DNA from: JAJFFW01 sp038531315
GTDB lineage: Bacteria; Pseudomonadota; Alphaproteobacteria; Caulobacterales; Parvularculaceae
DNA length: 16,455 nt
Reading direction: 5' to 3'
NCBI GenBank assembly: GCA_038531315.1
Contig: JBCBBT010000069.1
Coordinates: 1-16,455 of the forward strand
Within the stretch, counting starts at the first letter, position 1. Every line of letters starts with the position of its first letter. The notes beneath the pieces were generated by a model that saw only the letters and a program-made list of their open reading frames with translations, did no database searches and was not told the origin of the DNA. Below are positions 1-7,726 of this stretch, piece after piece. Position numbers and translations under genes: made by a program.

Positions 1-987
1 CATTCTTTCCGCCGGCGCCCCGCCCGACCTCGCCGCATAACCAAGGCGATCGGCCAGAACCGGCTGCGCTTCGAAAGTCAGCGTTTCATTCGCCGAGTAG
101 TGGAAAGCATGAAGCGCCATCCTGATCGACCACAAGAAACGTTCGGCCTTGGCGAAGGATTTCAATTCATCAGTAGAAAGAACATGATGAGCACCGTTTC
201 CGGCGTCGATTTCCTGATCGAAGACGTACCGGTAAAGCCAGCGGATCAGGTCGAGATCGCGCAGCCCGCCCTTGCCGTCCTTGACGTCTGGCTCTGCGAG
301 ATAGCGCGACTGATCAGAACGGTCGTGGCGCTCTTCCAGTTCGGCGAGTTTGGCGGCGACAAACGCGCTCTTGGTGGTCTGACGCAGGCGATCAAACCCG
401 GTCTTGAACTCAGCAAACACGCTGCGATCGCCTGCAATCCTTCGCGCATCGAGGAACGCCGTGCGGGTCACCATATCGTCGCGAGCATAGTCGAGCGCTG
501 TCGACGGGCGATGAACATGATGACCGACTGTGAGCCCGGCGTCCCACAATGGATAAAGCAGGAAATCAAGAAACGGCCTGATGGCGTTTTCATCCTGAAA
601 CCGATGCAAAAGCAGGAGGTCGATATCGGAATAGGGCGCGAGCCGTCCGCGCCCGAAGCCGCCGACAGCGCACAGCGTTACGCCTTGCGCGGCGCCCGGA
701 AACAGCTGAACCCCTTCATCGTAAAGCGCTGTGAGCGCGGTATCGATGGAGGCTGAGATGCGTTTGGCGACAACCTCGCCTTTAGTCGAGGCCGCCAACG
801 CCGAGGCGCGCGCAGCGCTGAGCGATGATTTCAACACCGGGCCGAGCGCCGCAGCAGCGGGCGCGGCGCCCGAAGCGCTCGCCGCGTCGTCCGCGCGCCT
901 GTTGTTTTTGCTCTGCTCGTGCAGTGTGCGAGCGATCAAGGCGGCGATCGGCAGAACGCGGTCCGATGCTTGGCCGTTATCGCTCAT
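1..987 (-). CDS. glnD: Bifunctional uridylyltransferase/uridylyl-removing enzyme GlnD (N-terminal part, cut by the window edge)
   Basis: GlnD is the cytoplasmic nitrogen sensor that adds UMP to PII proteins (GlnB/GlnK) when glutamine is low and removes it when glutamine is high. The first 329 codons are visible; the frame stays open to base 1, so the uridylyl-removing HD domain and the ACT domains lie outside. The nucleotidyltransferase signature GGFGRGRLAPYSDID starts near residue 109, and the family hallmark PDVKDGKGGLRDL starts at residue 233. The start is the ATG at 987-985, the first in-frame ATG that gives a normal GlnD N-terminus; it has no strong Shine-Dalgarno. It lies 20 bases after the stop of the Sel1 lipoprotein gene, so it is probably translated from the mutS mRNA. 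Residues 30-70 are Ala/Ser-rich and low in complexity. The identification is secure; the start is less so. Confidence 0.95.
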   Translation of the reverse strand, partial: MSDNGQASDRVLPIAALIARTLHEQSKNNRRADDAASASGAAPAAAALGPVLKSSLSAARASALAASTKGEVVAKRISASIDTALTALYDEGVQLFPGAAQGVTLCAVGGFGRGRLAPYSDIDLLLLHRFQDENAIRPFLDFLLYPLWDAGLTVGHHVHRPSTALDYARDDMVTRTAFLDARRIAGDRSVFAEFKTGFDRLRQTTKSAFVAAKLAELEERHDRSDQSRYLAEPDVKDGKGGLRDLDLIRWLYRYVFDQEIDAGNGAHHVLSTDELKSFAKAERFLWSIRMALHAFHYSANETLTFEAQPVLADRLGYAARSGGAPAERM

Positions 988-1007
988 GCAAAACGGGCTT
1001 TCCGCAT

Positions 1008-1748
1008 TTACCGCGCCCCGCCGCCGACGTCGCTGTTTTCAAGGCGCGCCAATGCGATGACGGCGCCGCTATGCCCGTCGCGCGCGGCCTGACGACACCA
1101 TTGCTGGGCGCGTTTCAGGTTTTTCTCAACGCCGTCGCCGCGGGCGTAGGCCTCGCACAACAGGAACGCAGCGTCCGCCGCTTTGGGATATAGCCGCGGC
1201 GTTCCCTTCGCCGCCACGCGCAACCATTTGACGGCCTCGTTCGCGGACGGCTCGACGCCGTCGCCGGTGCGATAACGCGTTGCAAGACGCCAGGCGGTCA
1301 TTGGGTCGCCGCGCTCGCTGCGCGCCGTTTCCAGCGCGACCATGTCAGCGTCGCTCGGCGCCTGAGGCGCGCCGCCGGCGCGCATCCCTTCAAGGACGAT
1401 CAATGCGTTATTGTCGCCGCGCCGCGCCGCATCCATCATCAGCGCCGTCGCCCGGCGCCCGCAATCGTCCGGGCCGTCTTCGAGGGCGGCGCAATCGAAT
1501 GGCGCATTACCCTGCATCAACATGAAGGCGACGTAGCGCTGAGCGCGATAATGCCCCTTGTCGGCCAGCGGCTTTAGCGCCGACCAGGCCGCCTCATAAT
1601 TTTTTGCCCTGTAAAGACTGACCCCTTCGGCGGACGGCGCGCCGGCAAGGTCCGCCGTTGCGCAGCCTGACGCCAAAACGATTGCGCCGGCAAGTAACAA
1701 CGCCCAGCCGGACCGGATCACGCGAATAGGGCGGCACATGAAAAACAT
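1008..1748 (-). CDS. Sel1-repeat (TPR-like) putative lipoprotein
   Basis: This 246-residue protein opens with a basic stretch, then a hydrophobic segment (about residues 14-27) ending in a lipobox-like LASGC. Cys29 would be lipidated, anchoring it in the inner or outer membrane facing the periplasm. The mature part holds helical repeats of the Sel1/TPR type. The clearest units are at about residues 152-186 (AWRLATRYRTGDGVEPSANE onward) and 192-226 (LLCEAYARGDGVEKNLKRAQ onward), with a degenerate unit near 43-75. Such repeats bind other proteins; no catalytic motif is seen, so the partner is unknown. The ATG at 1748 directly abuts the mutS stop (TGAATG), which suggests translational coupling. 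A second ATG three codons on (1739) is an equally possible start. It sits between mutS and glnD with no clear tie to either function. The repeat family is fairly sure; lipidation is inferred. Confidence 0.8.
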   Translation of the reverse strand: MFFMCRPIRVIRSGWALLLAGAIVLASGCATADLAGAPSAEGVSLYRAKNYEAAWSALKPLADKGHYRAQRYVAFMLMQGNAPFDCAALEDGPDDCGRRATALMMDAARRGDNNALIVLEGMRAGGAPQAPSDADMVALETARSERGDPMTAWRLATRYRTGDGVEPSANEAVKWLRVAAKGTPRLYPKAADAAFLLCEAYARGDGVEKNLKRAQQWCRQAARDGHSGAVIALARLENSDVGGGAR

Positions 1749-4559
1749 TCAACTGGTTTCGCTCAGAGATTTCAATCGATAGAGCGCATCGAGCGCATCG
1801 CGGGGGCTCATGGCGTCGGGATCGAGGTCGGCAAGCGCGTTCATGAGCGCCGCGCCCTCGCCGTCTTGCTTGTCGCCATCGTCCCTGCCGGCTTCGTCGC
1901 CCGGCGCGGCCGCCGCCGGTTTTTCGCGCGCTGCAAACAACGGCAAAGCGTCAACCCCGGGCCCGCCGCGCCGGCTTTCCTCCAATAATTTCAAAACGTC
2001 GGACGCGCGCTTGACCACCGGCGCCGGCAATCCCGCAAGACGAGCCACCGCCACGCCATACGAGCGGTCGGCCGGCCCGTCGATCACTTCATGCAGGAAT
2101 ACGACATCGCCTTTCCATTCGCGCACGCGCATCGAGACATTTTTCAGGCGAGGCATCGTTTCGCTCAATTGCGTCAGCTCATGGTAGTGGGTCGCGAAAA
2201 GACCGCGGCACCGATTGACGCTGTGCAGATGTTCGGCTGTCGCCCAGGCGATGGACATGCCGTCATAGGTCGAGGTGCCGCGCCCGATTTCATCCAGAAT
2301 CACCAGCGAGCGCTCGCTCGCCTGATGGAGGATCGCAGCGGTTTCCACCATTTCAACCATAAATGTCGAGCGCCCTCGCGCCAGATCGTCCGATGCGCCG
2401 ACGCGGCTGAAGACACGGTCAGCGACGCCGATATGGGCCGCCGCCGCCGGCACGAAAAGGCCGGCCTGAGCCAGGATCGCCATCAGCGCGTTCTGGCGCA
2501 AAAAAGTCGACTTACCCGCCATGTTCGGCCCCGTCACCAGCCAGAGCAACGCCGCGCCGTCGGCGGCGTCTGTCAGCGCGCAGTTATTGGCGATAAAGGC
2601 CGCGCCGCCGCTCCGGCGCACCGCCTGCTCCACCACCGGATGACGACCGGCTTCAATATGAAAGGCGCGGCTATCGTCGACAATCGGGCGCACATGGTTT
2701 TCAACCCGGGCGAGATGCGCGCCCGCAGCGGCGATATCAAGCGCTGCAATCGCGTCGGCCGCCGCCGCAATCGCTTCCGATTGCGCGGACACGGCCGCGA
2801 CGAGCGCACCGAATATTTCCAGCTCCCGCGCCAGTGCTTCGTCGCGGGCCCGTGCGATTTTCGCATCAAGATCGGCAAGGCTTGTCGTCGTGAACCGCAC
2901 CGCGCTCGCCAGCGTCTGGCGATGAATGAAGGTCTCATTCAACGGCGCAGCCATCAGCCGGTCGCCCTGCGTCGGCGGGGTCTCGACAAAATAGCCAAGC
3001 ACATTGTTGTGTTTGACTTTCAGGCTTTTGACCCCGGTAAGGTCCTTGTAGTCGGCCTCCATGCCGGCGATTAGGCGCCGGGATTCGTCGCGCAGCACAC
3101 AGACATTATCAAGGCCCGGATCAAAGCCTTTTGCGATAAAGCCGCCATCGCGCGCGAGCAGCGGCGCTTCATCGAGAAGCGCCTCGCGCAAGCGCTGAAG
3201 AAGCGCGGAGAAATCATCGCCGCGCGCGCCGACAAGCGCTCTGCGGGCGGCCTCAATAGCAGTGGGCGCCGCCATCGTCTCGCCGGCGTCAGCGATCAGC
3301 ACCGAGAGTTTTTGCGCCGATATCAGCCCGTCGCGGATCGCCTGCAGATCGCGCGGCCCGCCCCGGCCCAGCGTCAGCCGCGACAGCGCCCGCGCCATGT
3401 CCGGCGTCTCGCTGAGAACAGCGCGCACGTCGTCGCAGCGCGCCGAACCGCCGAAAAAGTAATCGACCGCATCAAGGCGCGCGTTGATTTGGATCGGATC
3501 GACCAGCGGCGCGGCCAGGCGGCTCGCGAGAAGCCGTGCGCCTGGCCCCGTGACGGTTTGATTGACGGCGGAAAAGAGCGATCCGGACTGGCCGCCCTGT
3601 TGGGTGCGCAAGATTTCAAGCGAGGCGCGCGTCGCCTCATCAATGGCCATCAGATGGCCGGTTTCGGTCCGTCGCGGCGCCCTGAAAGCCGGCGCCTTGC
3701 CGACTTGCGTCAACGCCACATAGGACAACAGAGCCCCAAGAGCGCCGCGTTCGCCGGGCGCAAAATCGCCAAATCCGTCAAGCGTGGCGATTTCAAACAT
3801 CTCGGTCAGGCGGCGCTCGCCCTGACGCGGCGCAAACTCACCGTCGGGCCGCGCGGTGACGGCGATTTTCTCCCCGGCCTCGGCAATTTTTTCTGACCAC
3901 GGATGGTCTTCCTCGTCAGTGTATATACTGCTTTCAGGCGCGACGAGTTCGCTTGGCGACAGCGCCGCCAGATCGGTCAGAAAATGATCGATGCTTGTCT
4001 GACGCACGCCAAGCTCGCCAGTGGAAACGTCGGCCCACGCAAGCGACGCCGCCCCGCGCGCGCCGATCGCAAGGGCGGCGAGATAATTATTCTGATGCGC
4101 GTCAAGGAGCGTTTCCTCGGTCAGCGTTCCGGGCGTGACGACCCTGACGATCTCACGCTTGACCACAGATTTTGAGCCGCGTTTTTTCGCCTCCGCAGGG
4201 TCTTCGGTCTGCTCGCAGATCGCGACCTTAAAGCCTGCCTTAATGAGACGCGCGAGATAGCTCTCATGGGAGTGCCACGGCACGCCGCACATGGGGATAT
4301 CTTCCCCGCCATGCTTGCCGCGCTTGGTCAGTGTGATGTCAAGCGTCGCCGCGGCCTCAACGGCGTCGTCGAAGAAGAGCTCATAGAAATCGCCCATGCG
4401 GTAAAACAGGAGCGCATCGCCGGCGCCGGCTTTGATATCCAGGTACTGCGCCATCATCGGCGTCAGCGCGGACTTCGACGCAATCACGCCGCCAGACGGC
4501 GCGGCCTTTTTTTCGTGCGATGCGGCGGTGTTGGCGTTTTGGACGTTTTGGGCGGTCAT
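1749..4559 (-). CDS. mutS: DNA mismatch repair ATPase MutS
   Basis: MutS recognises mispaired bases and small loops after replication and recruits MutL through an ATP-dependent clamp change. The 936-residue product has the mismatch-reading Phe-x-Glu (F58-Y59-E60, in LLFYRMGDFYELF), connector and lever/clamp regions, the Walker A GPNMAGKST (677-685), the Walker B/ABC segment LVILDEIGRGTSTYDG (about 752-767), and the FATHYHE motif near 788. A C-terminal LADLDPDAMSPRDALDALY segment resembles the tetramerisation tail. It is longer than E. coli MutS (853 residues) because of a roughly 30-residue N-terminal extension before the conserved TPMMAQYL and an Ala/Asp/Gly-rich linker at about 870-905. The frame is open upstream to 4814, but that part does not resemble MutS, so the ATG at 4559 was chosen. 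No strong Shine-Dalgarno is present. It heads the mutS-Sel1-glnD unit. Confidence 0.97.
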   Translation of the reverse strand: MTAQNVQNANTAASHEKKAAPSGGVIASKSALTPMMAQYLDIKAGAGDALLFYRMGDFYELFFDDAVEAAATLDITLTKRGKHGGEDIPMCGVPWHSHESYLARLIKAGFKVAICEQTEDPAEAKKRGSKSVVKREIVRVVTPGTLTEETLLDAHQNNYLAALAIGARGAASLAWADVSTGELGVRQTSIDHFLTDLAALSPSELVAPESSIYTDEEDHPWSEKIAEAGEKIAVTARPDGEFAPRQGERRLTEMFEIATLDGFGDFAPGERGALGALLSYVALTQVGKAPAFRAPRRTETGHLMAIDEATRASLEILRTQQGGQSGSLFSAVNQTVTGPGARLLASRLAAPLVDPIQINARLDAVDYFFGGSARCDDVRAVLSETPDMARALSRLTLGRGGPRDLQAIRDGLISAQKLSVLIADAGETMAAPTAIEAARRALVGARGDDFSALLQRLREALLDEAPLLARDGGFIAKGFDPGLDNVCVLRDESRRLIAGMEADYKDLTGVKSLKVKHNNVLGYFVETPPTQGDRLMAAPLNETFIHRQTLASAVRFTTTSLADLDAKIARARDEALARELEIFGALVAAVSAQSEAIAAAADAIAALDIAAAGAHLARVENHVRPIVDDSRAFHIEAGRHPVVEQAVRRSGGAAFIANNCALTDAADGAALLWLVTGPNMAGKSTFLRQNALMAILAQAGLFVPAAAAHIGVADRVFSRVGASDDLARGRSTFMVEMVETAAILHQASERSLVILDEIGRGTSTYDGMSIAWATAEHLHSVNRCRGLFATHYHELTQLSETMPRLKNVSMRVREWKGDVVFLHEVIDGPADRSYGVAVARLAGLPAPVVKRASDVLKLLEESRRGGPGVDALPLFAAREKPAAAAPGDEAGRDDGDKQDGEGAALMNALADLDPDAMSPRDALDALYRLKSLSETS

Positions 4560-4648
4560 CGACGATTTGAACGTTTTCGCGTCTTTACTTCCGGCGCGCT
4601 TCCAATCGGGCCGCACGGACCCGCCGACGGCGCTGCGGCGATCGCAGA

Positions 4649-4676
4649 CATATAGACAAACACGCCCTGAGTCGAA
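4649..4676 (-). promoter_or_regulatory. Candidate promoter of mutS
   Basis: On the minus strand a -35-like TTCGAC (4676-4671) and a -10-like TATATG (4654-4649) are separated by 16 bases. The -10 would place the transcript start near 4642, about 80 bases before the mutS ATG. A GAGTC, which fits the GANTC target of the alphaproteobacterial CcrM methylase, overlaps the -35. This is a consensus match only, within the 189-base divergent region shared with the YgjP-type gene. Confidence 0.35.
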
Positions 4677-4748
4677 ACCCGCCGGCTGATGCGGCGCGTG
4701 GCTGTCGCAAGGCTTGTAATTCCGCGCAATCGCCCAAAAATGATGGTC

Positions 4749-5522
4749 ATGACGCGTCCCGCCATCGCTCCCAGAACAGCGCCGCTCGATCAAAACGACG
4801 CGCCGCACGCCCATCGCGCGATTGATCTCGGCGAGCGCAACGCCCCGATTGAAGTCCGGATTAACCGGCGGGCGCGGCGGCTGATTGTGCGGGTCGACGC
4901 GCTGCGAGGCGTCGTGATCGTCACCGCGCCCTCAAAACGCGCGATCCCGGAGGCGGTGGCCTTCGCGCAATCAAGAGCGGACTGGGTGCGCGCCTGTTTC
5001 GCAGAGGCCGGCCCGCCGCAACCCTTCGTCGACGGCGGCGTCATGCCCTATCGCGGCGGTTATATTCAAATCGTCAATGAAGGCGCGCCGCGCGCGCCGG
5101 TTCGCATGATTGCAAGCGGACAAGGGCAGGAAAAAATTTATGTCGGCGGCGACGCGGCGCATGTGAACAGACGCGTCACCGACTGGCTCAAGAAACAAGC
5201 CCGCCTCGCCTTTACAGAGCGAACCGATCAGTATGCAAATATTCTGAACGCAAAACGCGGACCCATTTCGATCCGCGATCCGCGGTCGCGGTGGGGCTCT
5301 TGCGCATCAAATGGGGCGCTGTCGTTTTCCTGGCGTCTGATCATGGCGCCGCCGTGGGTTCTCGATTATGTCGCCGCCCATGAATGCGCGCACTTGCTGC
5401 ACCTTGATCACTCACCGGCCTTCTGGAAAGTCGTGAAAGATCTGGGATTTGACGAACGCGCCGCGCGGGCATGGTTCCGCGCCCATGGAGAGGCGCTTCA
5501 CCGCTGGGGACGGGCCGCCTGA
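4749..5522 (+). CDS. YgjP-type (DUF45) zinc metallopeptidase-like protein
   Basis: The product has about 257 residues. It ends with the family's metal site, HECAHLLHLDHSPAFW: the HExxH at residues 211-215 supplies two zinc ligands and the glutamate base, and His221 is the likely third ligand. Upstream is the other hallmark, DPRSRWGSCASNGALSFSWR (about 177-196). The N-terminal half is the beta-rich part typical of M48-like YgjP proteins (RRLIVRVD, VVIVTAP). No signal peptide or membrane segment is seen, so it should be cytoplasmic; the substrate of this widespread family is not known. Start choice is open: the frame runs from 4689 with ATGs at 4740, 4743 and 4749, none with a good Shine-Dalgarno; 4749 gives a family-like length. 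It is divergent from mutS, and its 3' end overlaps that of the penicillin-binding protein gene by 25 bases. Confidence 0.85.
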   Translation: MTRPAIAPRTAPLDQNDAPHAHRAIDLGERNAPIEVRINRRARRLIVRVDALRGVVIVTAPSKRAIPEAVAFAQSRADWVRACFAEAGPPQPFVDGGVMPYRGGYIQIVNEGAPRAPVRMIASGQGQEKIYVGGDAAHVNRRVTDWLKKQARLAFTERTDQYANILNAKRGPISIRDPRSRWGSCASNGALSFSWRLIMAPPWVLDYVAAHECAHLLHLDHSPAFWKVVKDLGFDERAARAWFRAHGEALHRWGRAA

Positions 5523-7534
5523 GAGCGCTCACTTTGAGTTCTTGCAAGAAACCCATGCAAGGGATCGTCTTCCGGAACGAGCGGCGCTACGACGGTTGTG
5601 ATGCCGGCGTCCGGCGCAAGGGTCGAAGGCGGCGTATTTGTCGTCTCCAGGGCGCCTTCCATGATTAACCGCCAGATTATCGCCGGCGCCGTCCCGCCGG
5701 TCACCGGGGTCGCGCCGGTCGATCCGGCCGGCGCCATAGGGGCGTTATCGTCGCGGCCGATCCAGACAACGCAAACAAAACCGCCCGCGTGTCCGGCGAA
5801 CCAAGCGTCGCGATTGCCTTGCGTTGTGCCGGTCTTTCCGTACACGGGAACACCGTTCAACGCTGCGCGCTTGCCGGTGCCCCATTGCGCAACAGCCGCT
5901 AGCATGGCGTTGGTCTTTTCGATTGCTGTTTCTGACGCCGCTGCATCTTCATAGACCACGCTGCGTTTGTATACGGATTGCCCGTCAACGGTTGATATGG
6001 CCTGCACGGCGTGCGGCGAGATGCGGAAGCCGCCATTGGCGAAGGGCGCATAGGCGCCGGCAAGAGCGAGCGGCGACATCGCATCGACGCCGAGCGCGAG
6101 CGCCGGCCCTTTCGTCAGGGGCGCATCAACGCCCATGCGCCGGGCCGTGACGCGAACCGCGTTACGGCCAAAACGCTCCTGCACGCGCACCGTCGCCGCA
6201 TTGAGCGATCGGGCGAGCGCTTCGGTCAGCGTCACGGGTCCATAAAATCGGCTCTCGTAATTGTCAGGCGACCAACCGGCGACGGTCAGCGGCGCGTCGA
6301 GCACCTGATCGCCCGGGCTCGCGCCGCGCTCGAATGCGCTCAAATAGACAAACGGCTTGAAAGCGGACCCTGGCTGACGGCGCGCCTGGACGGCGCGATT
6401 GAACTGGCTCGCCGCGTAGTCGCGCCCGCCCAGCATCGCCTTGACCGCGCCGTCGCGCGACACGATCACCGCCGCGACTTGCGTCTCAGCCGGCAAATGC
6501 GCCCGCGCAACGCCTTGCCTGACGCCGGCCTCGAGGGCCGTCTGCATGGCGGGATCAAGCGTTGTCTTGATCACAAGATCGGCGTCGACCGCGCCCGCAA
6601 GGCGCGCGGCCTCACCTTGCGCAAAATCGACAAAATAGGGCGCGGTCATTCGTTGTGCGCCTTTCAACCGGACAGGCGCGCTGAGCGCGGCTTGCGCCTG
6701 GGCGCGGGTGATGACGTTGGTTTCAACCATGGCGTCAATCGCAAGACGGGCGCGGGCGCCGGCAATTTGCGGATTGTGGCTTGGCGCATAGCGCGACGGC
6801 GCCTTCAAGAGTCCCGCCAGCACCGCCGCCTCCGCAATGTCGAGGCGGGCGGCCGGCTTATCGAAATAGCGCCGGCTGGCCGCGTCGATACCATAAGCGC
6901 CGGCCCCGAAATAAACCCTGTTGAGATAAAGCGTCAGAATTTCGTCTTTGGTGAAGCGCCGCTCCAGCCACAGCGCCAGCATCAGCTCCTGAACTTTTCG
7001 CTTAACGGTTCGGTCCGAGGACAGAAAAAGATTTTTTGCCAGCTGTTGCGTGATTGTTGAGCCGCCCTGTCGGACAGAGCCTTCGGCGGCGTTCACAAGG
7101 AAGGCGCGCCCCACGGCAAACGGATTAACACCGACGTGATGACGGAAATTGCGGTCCTCAATCGCAAGAATGGCGCCCGGCACATGGGCCGGCAACGCCG
7201 CCAGACGTACGGGCGCGCCGGCGCCGGGCCTTGAAATCGGGGCGCCGTCCATGGTCAAAAAAACATGTTCCGCGTTTCGGTTTGTGCGCCACAGATTATC
7301 CGTACTCGGCAGATCGCGTGCAAACCACGCTGTGGCAAAGGCCAGCGCAACGAGCGCCGTCAGGATGAAAACGCCAGCGTCGGCGCAATAGCGCAAGGCC
7401 AGCGACGCTGAACGGCGCGCAGGCTTTCGCCGCCGGCGAGGGCCCGCCGCTTTGCGGCGCGGCGCGCCCGTCAGCTTGCGGCCGCGTTTTTGAGCCTTGC
7501 GCGCGCCCGATCTTTTTCGTTGCGTAGAACTCAT
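5498..7534 (-). CDS. Class A penicillin-binding protein (glycosyltransferase plus transpeptidase)
   Basis: This bifunctional inner-membrane enzyme polymerises lipid II and cross-links peptidoglycan. The 678-residue product starts with a cytoplasmic tail very rich in Arg/Lys (about residues 5-41), then one membrane anchor (about 48-71). The GT51 domain follows, with the catalytic glutamate in AILAIEDRNF (E126), RQGGSTITQQLAKN (155-168) and VQELMLALWLE (second Glu, E183). The transpeptidase domain has Ser390 in SAFK, SLN at 443-445 and KTG at 567-569, so both activities look intact. There is no large OB insertion, and the C-terminus is short. The ATG at 7534 was chosen because the 34 residues before it do not fit the family and GGGAAGAG lies just upstream. 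It is of the PBP1a/1b general type; the exact subfamily is uncertain. It is convergent with the YgjP-type gene and divergent from the TetR gene. Confidence 0.95.
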   Translation of the reverse strand: MSSTQRKRSGARKAQKRGRKLTGAPRRKAAGPRRRRKPARRSASLALRYCADAGVFILTALVALAFATAWFARDLPSTDNLWRTNRNAEHVFLTMDGAPISRPGAGAPVRLAALPAHVPGAILAIEDRNFRHHVGVNPFAVGRAFLVNAAEGSVRQGGSTITQQLAKNLFLSSDRTVKRKVQELMLALWLERRFTKDEILTLYLNRVYFGAGAYGIDAASRRYFDKPAARLDIAEAAVLAGLLKAPSRYAPSHNPQIAGARARLAIDAMVETNVITRAQAQAALSAPVRLKGAQRMTAPYFVDFAQGEAARLAGAVDADLVIKTTLDPAMQTALEAGVRQGVARAHLPAETQVAAVIVSRDGAVKAMLGGRDYAASQFNRAVQARRQPGSAFKPFVYLSAFERGASPGDQVLDAPLTVAGWSPDNYESRFYGPVTLTEALARSLNAATVRVQERFGRNAVRVTARRMGVDAPLTKGPALALGVDAMSPLALAGAYAPFANGGFRISPHAVQAISTVDGQSVYKRSVVYEDAAASETAIEKTNAMLAAVAQWGTGKRAALNGVPVYGKTGTTQGNRDAWFAGHAGGFVCVVWIGRDDNAPMAPAGSTGATPVTGGTAPAIIWRLIMEGALETTNTPPSTLAPDAGITTVVAPLVPEDDPLHGFLARTQSERSQAARPQR

Positions 7535-7535
7535 G

Positions 7536-7558
7536 GGCTCTTCCCGTTGGAAGGAGCC
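7536..7558 (-). promoter_or_regulatory. Hairpin abutting the start codon of the penicillin-binding protein gene
   Basis: In the minus-strand transcript, GGCTC and TTCC pair with GGAA and GAGCC. This gives a nine-pair stem with one bulged base (position 7553) and a four-base loop. It ends one base before the ATG at 7534 and includes the purine-rich GGGAAGAG that would serve as ribosome binding site. It could damp translation, but this is inference from pairing alone. Confidence 0.4.
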
Positions 7559-7572
7559 TTGCGGCCTTATCG

Positions 7573-7588
7573 TTAACGAGATGTAAAC
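7573..7588. promoter_or_regulatory. CtrA-like box upstream of the penicillin-binding protein gene
   Basis: TTAACGAGATGTAAAC reads TTAA, seven bases, TAAAC. This is one mismatch from the full CtrA site (TTAA-N7-TTAAC) known from Caulobacter and relatives. It lies about 40 bases before the ATG of the cell-wall synthase gene, in the divergent region with the TetR gene. Cell-cycle control by CtrA would make sense for such a gene, but one near-match can arise by chance. Confidence 0.3.
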
Positions 7589-7689
7589 GCCCTCGGGCGG
7601 GCGCCAATAGCCGCGCACGCTCAAAACAAACCGCATTCGAACACGGCAAACCAGGCAAGGGTGTTCAATCGAGGCGGCGTGCGTTATTG

Positions 7690-7703
7690 TATTGAAATCA
7701 ATA
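7690..7703. promoter_or_regulatory. Palindrome in front of the TetR-family gene, possible operator
   Basis: TATTGAAATCAATA has six-base arms (TATTGA/TCAATA) around a two-base centre. It lies 23 bases before the TetR start, where the gene's own promoter would be expected. TetR-type regulators commonly repress themselves through such palindromes. The AT-rich setting makes short palindromes easier by chance, so this is a candidate only. Confidence 0.4.
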
Positions 7704-7726
7704 AATAAAAAAGAGGGCCACTCTTG

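Noticed and set aside
100..756. Open frame of 218 codons on the plus strand at the left edge
   Set aside because: The opposite strand encodes GlnD with its nucleotidyltransferase and KDGKGGLRDL motifs, so the plus-strand frame is its antisense.
2091..3074. Open frame of 327 codons on the plus strand opposite mutS
   Set aside because: It is a shadow of the MutS reading frame with no domain, no Shine-Dalgarno and an Arg/His-rich composition.
4689..4748. Longer start for the YgjP-type protein at 4689
   Set aside because: The extra residues are basic and not family-like, and a longer coding region would use up the divergent promoter space with mutS.
6011..7060. Open frame of 349 codons on the plus strand opposite the penicillin-binding protein gene
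   Set aside because: It is antisense to the catalytic domains of a well-supported enzyme, and the translation has no family character.
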